Of a stretch of DNA of 64,000 nucleotides, positions 56,701 to 64,000 are shown piece by piece. This DNA comes from Pachyseris speciosa (Eukaryota; Cnidaria; Anthozoa; Scleractinia; Pachyseridae). The notes under the pieces were generated by a model. The model saw only the letters and a list, made by a program, of their open reading frames with translations. It did no database searches and was not told where the DNA came from. The position numbers and the translations under genes are program-made. How positions within the stretch are numbered: position 1 is the first letter of the stretch; every line of letters begins with the position of its first letter. The stretch covers positions 112,001-176,000 of the forward strand of contig JAEMWC010000978.1 of the NCBI GenBank assembly GCA_016490735.1, written 5' to 3'.

Positions 56701-59700
56701 GATGCTCATCAGGCAGCCGCTAAAGATGAAAAATGGCTGTAAATTTAGCAGAAATCGCAAGCAAACCAAACTTGGGCCATTGTTGTCGCTTCACGGATAA
56801 AAAATAGCTACGTCAAAATGACGTTTTCAGAGACCTTGAGCCTCCAGTGGCTTAGGACAGCACCACTTTTCCCTGGTAGTTCAAATAAAGAGTCACGAAT
56901 TGCTTTTCATCGTTTATAGGGGGAAAATCACTCAGAAAATGTAAAAACAGCCGGTAGTCAATGGGTTAAAAAATGTGTTATTCCTTGCGTACACAAAGAA
57001 ACCAACCTTCCACACGAGTGGCAATTTACATTATATCTTCTTTCAGTCGAATTGCAGTTCACATGCAAAAATTCGGACAAATCCAGGAAAAATCGTAAAA
57101 TGGCCTAAAATTCAACGTCGGTTATGCTGTTAGCCCTTCAATTATTAGGAGTTATACTTGTCTAGTGATGATGAAGATGATGACTACAATTAGTGTGACG
57201 ATTATGATGATGATGATGGTGATTACGATGATAAGAAAACTTTATTTGGGTGTACATGACATGGCTTGGAAGATGAGAGATTGTAGTTAATACTCATACA
57301 TTATACATGTATGTGTATTAACCACAATCTATCATCATCCAAGCCATGTCTCAGATATTTTAGACAGTCATACATCCTGCTCTAGGTTTCTATTCTCAAA
57401 AAGTGTTAAATTAAAGAAATTTACCTTTTCGTTCCAACAGGAATATCAAGATGACATCAGGGAGTTATTTCAGTCTAACAATGACACACTGAAGGAGTCA
57501 TTTTTAAGAAAACATACATATGCCAAATTTCTCAATCAGGTGGAACAGTTTTTCACGCCAATATGGAAGAAGTTTGAAACTCCTGTCTTAGAAGAGGTGA
57601 TGCAGTCATGATATGTTTTGTTACTACAGCCAACTCTGTTTGCATTCATTTGATTCTTGTATTTTAGACTTTTTTCTTTTTGCTTTCTTTGGAGTAGGTT
57701 TGTAATAGCTATGTCTAAAAGTGGAATGGGGACTCGGGGGCAGGGACGCGTGTCCAAGGACGTGGGACACAGGGACATGAGATATAAAATGTGGGGATGC
57801 AGATATGGGGTGTGCATGGGGACATAATATCGGGGATGTGACATTGGGGATGTGGGGACGTAAACTCTTTTCCCTCTAACTGCTAAGGAAATTCACTGAT
57901 GCAAACAACAACCTCCTGTATGGCCTCTTTTAGCTTTTGTTTGACTTTGAAGTTTTCTTCTCCCATGGACTGCAAAACCGATAGAAAAGCGCTCTCAAAG
58001 TCCATTTATCTTTCGCCCATAAATGACTCATAAACAAAATAAGGATGAGCATGCGTAGTTATAGTGAGGCCCGTATATCGGGCCTTACTCTTACTGAGTA
58101 CGCTCCAAATTCAAACTTTACCAGATCTCCCTTTTGGTTGGCGGTGGGAGATCTGGTTACAAGATTAAAACACTGTTAGTGCTTTGAAAGCCTGCAAGTT
58201 TCCCAAATTCTGTGCTGTGGTTGAAATGAATCATTCTTATTGCCAAATGCTCAATTATATAGGGATACTTCAGAAATTAATGTGATCAAGTAAGCTGAAG
58301 CCACTCTAAGGGCACTATAAGGTCATAAGGTAGCAGGTATTTCCCCTTAAATCTACCAAAGCAAAGGTTGAGCCCAAGCATTAGCAGCCATGGACAGCTG
58401 TTTCGCCCTTGTTAGGCCTCATTAGCATGGCATAGCTAATGCTCAGGCTCAAGTACCCACATATCAATAAAACAAGCAATGAAAACGTAAAGCTTGTGGG
58501 ATGTGGCTGGAGTGACAAGGATACTTCACAAATTAATGTGATCAAGTAAGCTGAAGCCACTCTAAGGGCGCTATAAGGCCACAAAGTAGCGGGCATTAAC
58601 CTTTAAATCTACCAAAGCAATTAAGATTGAGCCCAAGCATTAGCAACCATGGACAGCTGTTTTGGCCTTGTTAGGCCTCATCAGCATGGCAAAGCTAATG
58701 CTCAGGCTCAAGTACCCACATATCAATAAAACAAGCAATGAAAACGTAAAGCTTGTGAGATGTGGCTGGAGTGACAAGGCTTCGAACACCTTTTGACAAC
58801 ACCAAAAATACGCAACAAAAAATCTTTTGGAGCTAAAAGTCTACATCTTCTTGAAATCTGTTCCACATTTTCTTGCTCACTTCTTTGGCGTGACATGGAT
58901 AATGCTTTTGATTTCACTTGCACTCACTGGTCTGTAATTTCTGCCTTTGTGACCCAGTGGGATTCTGGCAAATTCATGTATAACGGCAACATGGAAGATT
59001 GTCAATTTCCATTTCAGTGTCATGCCACCTGGTCCTGCTGACAAAAATATTGCACCGATTGCATTATTTACAAGTCAAAACTCACCAAAATTGCCATGCC
59101 AGGTCCCGAAATCCATTCACAGAACAGCCAAAGACACAAACTCACTTGTGAATTGCTTGTGGCTTGCTCAAACACTTTTGGCGATCCACTTGGAGTGAAA
59201 TTGCTTCTTAACCTCAGTCTGTTTTCCTTCAGAGGACCACCTCAACCCACCAACCCACCTTTAGCATATTCCAGACAGGCTGGGGGATTCTGAGGTGGAA
59301 AATTGCTTGAAAAAGACACTTATAAATCAAATACCCACTGAATTGTTAGCTGCAGTGAAAGCTTAAAAAACAAGCGACAGCTAGCTTGATAAGCATGACC
59401 TAAAGATAGAGCCTTCGGTGTGGTGGACCAGCAAAATTTCTATGGTAACCCCTTATATGGAATAGCAAGGTTGTCTTGACCTCCTACCCTCAGGAAATTG
59501 CAAAAACAATGTACAAAAAGTCGGCAGTCAAAGGGTAAACCATATTTACCGCAGACTAGCTATTTCCAACCGCAAGCCTCATTTTCAACTGTAAACTGTT
59601 GAGCAATTAGAGTAAGGAGTTTTTCTTTATGTCCCTGCATCCCCTATGTCACGTCCCTGCATCCTCAATATTACGTCCCTACATCCCATATCTCATGTCC

Positions 59701-62700
59701 CTGCATCCCACATCTCACATCCCTGTGTCCCACGTCCCCAAACATGCGTCCCTGTGTTCCTATCCCTGAGTCCCATTCCCACAATATTTTAATGTTCATA
59801 GCAATGATGGGTGAGAAATAAAAAAAAACTATCTGTTTGCACAGGGCAAATTTGGAGGTCTAGAAGGGAGAGAGGAATGAGTGATGATTTGACTTTAAAA
59901 GTGCTTCATATCAGTAATTAGAACTAGCTTGGCTTAATGAGCAATCAGACTCTATTTTTGTTTCACTTGGTAAACCATTCCCCATGGAAAATACAAAACA
60001 AAATATAAAAGGACCTAAGAGCAACACTAAAGCTTGGCTTAGTGTTATATGAGGGATTTTAAATTGATAAAGCAAGATCATCCAGGTGAATGTTGCCCTA
60101 TGAAGGACTCTTTGTGGTGACGTTGATCAACATTTCAACAACCTGAGGAGTCATAAGAGTCATCACCAGAGTCAACAGTGGGTTCAAACCATACACAATT
60201 TTATGCAAGGGATTCTGTTCATCCAAAGGGATGGCATTGAAGGATAAGTATATTCTTAGCTGCAAATATAGTCTTACTTATATTATGTACTGTTTGAAGA
60301 AAAGAGGAATCCACTGATCATTGTCTTGATTAGTTTCCTCAATTAAGAAGAGAATTGAGTAAGTTTAAATTCATGGTTCATGGTTTTCATATATATATAA
60401 ATTGCACTGTAAGTCTATGCATAACAACACACAGCTGATTTAGAGATTTCTAAGTGAAGTCAGCACTCATATGCCTTCTTTCACCCCACCCTTAATTGGA
60501 ATGCACAACTTTAGATACCTATTAAATAGTAGTTACAGTATAGGTTACTCTGTTAGCCTTCAACAGGTGTAATGCTCTTTTATCCCACAGGCATCATTCT
60601 TTGAGGATAAACAGGGATCTTGGAGGATGAAGGGGTGAACATTCTTTTTTGAAATATTGAAAGTGAATGGTTGAAAACATTTGTTTTAGAGACATTTAAG
60701 AGAATCATAGATACTGTTACAGCAACTCCATTACTGGTATAGCAGATCAGATAACTGAAGGGATCGGAGCATAACCAACCTATGTCAAATTTTAAGTCAT
60801 TTTTTTGATTTTGCTTGGATTTGTCCAAATTTTTGCATGTGAACTGCAATTCGATTGAAAAACATTGTCTGGTATTTTTTTCACCGAATTTTTTTTTCAT
60901 TTTGGAGATTTAATATGTGTAAATATGTGTTTTTCCTTGCAACACAAAGAAACCAACCTTCCACGAGAGTGGTTTGCAAAGTGCATTACATCTTCTTTCA
61001 ATTTGCAAAAATTTGGACAAATCCAAGCAAGATCGAAAAACAACCTAAAATTTGACATAGGTTGGTTATGCTCCGATCCCTTCAATTGTTGCACTGACAT
61101 AACAAGGTCAGCTTCTTAATGGTGTTGGGAGATATTCAGACAAATTTATGTAATGCACTACAACTGCTACTGACACTGCTCATAAAATAATTACAGTTTA
61201 GCAGTGCAACAGAAAGTATATTATTTAATGTCATTTGAGCCACAGATATACAATCTAGAGGTTAAGGGTTCCAATCATACCAAGGTGAGTTGCTACAAGC
61301 AATACAAGCAATTCTATATTTCACTGCAGATTGACAATAGATGCAAAGACACTGAAAGCACTCTTCCTTGCCTGGGATCAGTCAGACGAGGCTGAAGAAA
61401 ACTGGTCAAGTGTTGTAGAAGGAACTCACCCTGATATTATAGTGCTGAAGAACAAGACAAGCAATAAAGACACACCCAGCCAGAGAGGTGTAAAGAGCCC
61501 TTCAACAAGACCGGATCTACAACTGGTATGTTTAAAACTTTGAAGTTTAGAGCTTCTCACCTGGAGATCTGGGGCAGGTGAGGCCATGGTGGGGCTGGGG
61601 AGTGAGGGCGGTACCTTGTTGTCAGCTCACTTCATGCATCATTTCAGTGTTCCTGTGTAATTCTCTTGCCACTCTAACACTTTATTCTTTATTCTGGCAT
61701 TATGTTCTTTAAAAGGCCACCGAAAGCAAAGGAACAGCAAGCAGTTGTGAAAAGACCAGTTTGTCATTGAATATTCAACGGTGTGATGCAGTTATGAAAA
61801 ATCTGAAGTATTCTTCAAGAAGACTTTTGTAAGTGCTTTCATTGGTTTGATCTTGGCTCGTATAATAAGTTGTTCTGCTGATGCAGTTACCCACCATGCA
61901 TATTTAAAATAATTATGTGCATATTGCTCTTGCTGTTTGTGATTTTATTTTTGTAGTCATTTTTCAAACAATTTGCTTTTGTTGGAATTTGTTAGAAATG
62001 CCCATAGAACTTCAGCACATCTTGCAATTCCCTATCTTATATTCACATTTGGCTCAAATATTTGTCATAATTTTTTGAATTTATCACCAGCTCTGGGCTA
62101 AAAGATGACTATTCAGATATGATAAAAGGAGATGATGGACCCAGTGGAGTGGATGACATTGACAGTACTTTTAAAAGGCGCTGCAAGCCAGTGGTTGCCA
62201 TACCAGACAGGTGAGAGAAATCTTTTTGAGAAGATTTGAAGGATGTACTTACTTAGGATAATCTAGCACTTGTGATCATGGCATTCCATAACCTCGTGTT
62301 CAAAGAATAATAGGTGAGAGTTGTAGAAAGAAGGTTCTTTTATTGATGCAATCAAAAAAGACATGATTTTATTGTCATTGTCATTTTATTGTCATTATGT
62401 CCAGTGTTTCCGCCAGACCGCGCCATTGCAGGAATCCCGCGTTGCAATCAGAAATGGCCCCCAGAAAGACAAAGAAAGGGCCAATTTTGTCTACAGGTAT
62501 ACACCGGCGTAGTGTAGTAAAAGGTATCTCTTTTTAATTCGATGGAGGTTTTCAATACAGAACACCACCAAAAAGCAGACCAAAATGATGCACATTCGAT
62601 CATTCAGAACCGTGTAGTGGAATAATCAGCATCACCACTGCGAGTAGCCTGGACTCTATTTAGCCTCAACTTAGTACTGCAGCATCGAAAGTGCTTGTGG

Positions 62701-64000
62701 ATATCCATGATGGCGTCTCGTAAAAGATGACTTCCTTCAACAACAAGATCTACCACTAGCTTTTTCTCAACAACAGTGGGCAGTGAAACGGAGGACAATA
62801 AAGGAAAAGACGGTGACTGAGTGATGAAGAAGCAACTGATAAGTCACAGAAACCAAATTCTTCCCATTACAAGCAGAACAAGAAGTCTAATACTTAGTGG
62901 TTAAAAAACTACAGTTGGTTGAAGCATGAAAGTGAGAAGGGGACATTATCTACTCTGGGAAACAGTCACCTTTTACCACTGGATGCATGAACTATAGAAC
63001 TTTGTCGCTTTCAAGGCATTTTATGCATATAAGTTGCCAAATAAACAGGTATATTTTCCTCAGTACCCTGATACATTTTTCCTTCTGTAGCTTTCAATAT
63101 TTTTTGGCCCCTATCCCCTAAAATGTGGCCCCTAAAAAAGGTCTTCAGGCTTACTTTGGCCCTCAAGTAAATTTTCTGGCTGAAACACTGTATGTCACTT
63201 GTATTTTCCAGCCCAAGTGGGAAAAATGTAGACAAAAAAGGAAAAAGACCTTTGGAAAGAAGAACAATGAAAAGACGATATAATGAAGAGCAAAGCGATG
63301 CAGAGATAATCCAATGGGATTCCGATGTTGAAACAGACGATGAGACAAAGCAAAGGGCCATCAGTAAGTTACTGCTGTGCTTGAAGAGTTATACAGTTTA
63401 ATGATAACAATGATGATGATGATGATGATGATACTACACAGGTCATAATGTGTGTATCAACGAATGTTGCAACTGTTTGTAGCTGTCATAACATGTTAAA
63501 ATGTTGAGATGGTCCATTCAATGTGTTGAAATTATGTTGTTGACAAGAATAGCCAGGCTCTATTCCATTCTTTAATTCTCAGCATCTTGAGCAAAAAAAA
63601 AAGGCATGAACACATGAATGCCAACAAGTCCATTTGTGGCTCAACATGACAAATGTATTGATCATTCACTTTATGTACTGCATAGCTACACTTCAGCATC
63701 ATTAATTCTTCATTGTTGCAGAACACCAAGATCACACTTACATGTTCTTGTTCATCTGACAGTCTACCACACTTGTAACAACACCTAGAGTGATTGAAAA
63801 TATTTTTATTTTGAACTTGATGTGACAATCAATTCCTTTCTCAGAACTACGAAGTCCACCCAAGAAAAGATGTCTCAATGTAAAGCTTCCAGAAATAAAG
63901 TTAAGAAAGTTATGGAGTGATAAGGAAACACAGTGGTTAAAAGAAGGAGTGAAAGTGTATGGCAAAGGAAACTGGGCAAAGATTCTGAGGGCCTACCCCT
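53571..64000 (+). CDS. Telomeric repeat-binding factor (TRF/TERF-like), 5' ten exons, truncated by window end
   Basis: Exons 53571-53757, 54608-54873, 55408-55494, 57441-57596, 60591-60634, 61330-61525, 61716-61828, 62091-62210, 63212-63363 and 63845 to past 64000 join in phase for at least 492 residues. Residues about 28-240 are helical with the order expected for a TRFH dimerisation/docking domain (WYLDYCIYQLWKEF, then IRFIIGLLDHQ, then HYLRGNMDKAKNLY). A basic, serine-rich linker follows. From W464 the sequence is a telobox Myb start: LWSDKETQWLKEGVKVYGKG then NWAKILRAYP, matching the W..E...L..GV..YG.G.W..IL..Y pattern of TRF1/TRF2. Known role of the family: shelterin proteins binding double-stranded telomere repeats. 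Not assignable to TERF1 or TERF2, as invertebrates usually have one. The recognition helix with the telobox lies beyond the window. Confidence 0.9.
54608..54873 (+). CDS. TRF-like exon 2
   Basis: Residues 63-151: EYLLSKQFDIGQEMSNKVQC, a serine/glutamate-rich insert (SSQESSTEELSSEDESES), then FFDKIVKIYPFSSAEKYHM. Acceptor CTTTCAG, donor CAG|GTGAAC. Confidence 0.9.
55408..55494 (+). CDS. TRF-like exon 3
   Basis: Residues 152-180: IILSHYLRGNMDKAKNLYSK onward, comparable with the KNKEFEKASKILKKH helix of TRFH. Acceptor AATTACAG, donor GAG|GTAGGT. Confidence 0.9.
55560..55781. mobile_element. Palindromic MITE (TTGAAGGGCT termini), copy 1
   Basis: AATTGAAGGGCTGAGAGCAT and its inverse; arms include GGATTTGTCCAAATTT. 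Shares its right boundary with copy 2. Confidence 0.7.
55779..57145. mobile_element. Palindromic MITE copy 2, split by an insertion
   Basis: TTGAAGGGCTCAGAGCACGA at the left, TGTTAGCCCTTCAATTATTA at the right; the centre is interrupted by the element 55,951-56,965. Confidence 0.7.
55951..56965. mobile_element. TTAA-flanked element nested in MITE copy 2
   Basis: CCCATTGGCACCCGTGCCGG.. and ..CCGGTAGTCAATGGG flanked by TTAA (55947-55950; 56966-56969). No transposase recognised. Confidence 0.72.
57258..57345. repeat. Hairpin
   Basis: CATGACATGGCTTGGAAGAT and ATCCAAGCCATGTC form inverted arms of about 40 bp around ATACATGTATG. Confidence 0.75.
57441..57596 (+). CDS. TRF-like exon 4
   Basis: Residues 181-232: EYQDDIRELFQSNNDTLKES onward to FETPVLEE. 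Equivalent to the last TRFH helices. Acceptor GTTCCAACAG, donor GAG|GTGATG. Confidence 0.9.
57721..59782. mobile_element. Element with inverted termini of GTCCCTGCATCCC repeats
   Basis: GTGGAATGGGGACTCGGGGG at the left and CCCTGAGTCCCATTCCCAC at the right, each followed inward by several imperfect 12-20-bp GGGACATGAGAT / ATCTCATGTCCC units over about 140 bp. Again a foldback-like architecture. Interior holds the tandem pair 58,263-58,781. Confidence 0.65.
58263..58781 (+). repeat. Tandem duplication of a 256-bp repeat
   Basis: GGATACTTCA(G/C)AAATTAATG starts at 58,263 and at 58,519; the two units differ at scattered positions. Third copy inverted at 51,698-51,942. Confidence 0.88.
60591..60634 (+). 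CDS. TRF-like exon 5 (44-bp microexon)
   Basis: ASFFEDKQGSWRMKG with donor AGGG|GTGAAC, phase 2. If unspliced the frame ends at TGA immediately, but joining to exon 6 gives MKGLTIDAKTLKALF, restoring a long frame. Acceptor TATCCCACAG. Confidence 0.82.
60752..61088. mobile_element. Palindromic MITE (TGAAGGGATCGGAGC termini), copy 3
   Basis: ACTGAAGGGATCGGAGCATA and TATGCTCCGATCCCTTCAAT. Arms of about 75 bp plus. Same family as 55,560-55,781. Confidence 0.78.
61330..61525 (+). CDS. TRF-like exon 6
   Basis: Residues 247-312: LTIDAKTLKALFLAWDQSDE onward, then a polar linker with DTPSQRGVKSPSTRPDLQL. Acceptor TTCACTGCAG, donor CTG|GTATGT. Confidence 0.88.
61716..61828 (+). CDS. TRF-like exon 7
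   Basis: Residues 313-349: polar linker ATESKGTASSCEKTSLSLN and following. Acceptor TTAAAAG is weak; donor TTTT|GTAAGT, phase 2. No domain recognised. Confidence 0.78.
62091..62210 (+). CDS. TRF-like exon 8
   Basis: Residues 350-389: acidic then basic linker (DDYSDMIKGDDGPSGVDDID, FKRRCKPVVAIPD). Acceptor TATCACCAG, donor ACAG|GTGAGA. Confidence 0.82.
62402..63190. mobile_element. Non-autonomous DNA transposon in TRF-like intron 8, TATGTC duplication
   Basis: CAGTGTTTCCGCCAGA and TCTGGCTGAAACACTG with TATGTC immediately on both sides. The termini look hAT-like, but only 6 bp are duplicated. It ends 21 bp before exon 9. Confidence 0.75.
63212..63363 (+). CDS. TRF-like exon 9
   Basis: Residues 390-440: basic segment KRPLERRTMKRRYNEE followed by acidic DSDVETDDETK. 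Could serve as a nuclear localisation signal (inference). Acceptor TATTTTCCAG, donor ATCA|GTAAGT. Confidence 0.85.
63404..63432. repeat. (GAT)n microsatellite
   Basis: Short trinucleotide run in TRF-like intron 9. Confidence 0.9.
63845..64000 (+). CDS. TRF-like exon 10, start of telobox Myb domain (cut by window end)
   Basis: Residues 441-492 visible. PPKKRCLNVKLPEIKLRKLW then the first two Myb helices with W464, W471 and W484 in Myb spacing. The exon is still open at 64000, so the third helix is not seen. Confidence 0.92.

Noticed and set aside
60580..60650. Early stop (TGA) as the end of the TRF-like protein at exon 5
   Set aside because: A GTGAAC donor just before the TGA joins in phase to exon 6, restoring a long frame that ends in a Myb domain.

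Overview
This is a eukaryotic, intron-rich window. The protein similarities, many small introns and dense mix of short DNA transposons suggest an anthozoan cnidarian, most likely a stony coral. That is an inference; no species-level marker is visible. Two host genes can be reconstructed exon by exon on the + strand, and much of the remainder is mobile DNA, often nested.

Layout. 1-6,990: intergenic DNA carrying short inverted-repeat transposons (TTA-, TTAA- and TA-flanked, plus a 436-bp family with about 6-bp duplications). 6,993-23,250: a stack of insertions. The outer shell is flanked by TTAA and has 30-bp terminal inverted repeats. It holds a broken integrase-core gene (-), a frameshifted THAP zinc-finger gene (+) and a broken SAP-SWIM-YqaJ nuclease gene (-). 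Into it inserted a foldback-like element whose inverted repeats are made of a 51-bp tandem repeat (13,644-22,874, duplication CTTA). Into the first 17 bases of that element inserted a 6.3-kb near-perfect palindrome (13,661-19,978, duplication CCTTAG). The palindrome carries satellite-like tandem repeats, a small spliced ORF in each arm, MITEs and a central tRNA-derived SINE. 23,255-25,101: intergenic and probable 5' UTR.

25,102-48,878: a complete Ste20-like kinase gene of the SLK/STK10 (GCK-V) family in 22 coding exons, 1,252 residues: kinase domain, a very acidic linker encoded by one 1,356-bp exon, and a C-terminal coiled coil (PKK domain). All exon phases join. Its introns hold a solo LTR, TA- and TTAA-flanked elements, LINE 3' ends and simple repeats. 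48,879-53,570: intergenic DNA with several MITEs. 53,571-64,000: the 5' ten exons of a telomere repeat-binding factor (TRF/TERF-like) gene: N-terminal TRFH-type helical region, linker, and the start of a C-terminal telobox Myb domain that runs off the window.

The two host genes have no obvious functional link (actin/ERM and cell-shape signalling versus telomere protection). The most unusual content is the nested transposon stack. No bacterial-type operon, CRISPR array or ribosomal RNA is present.
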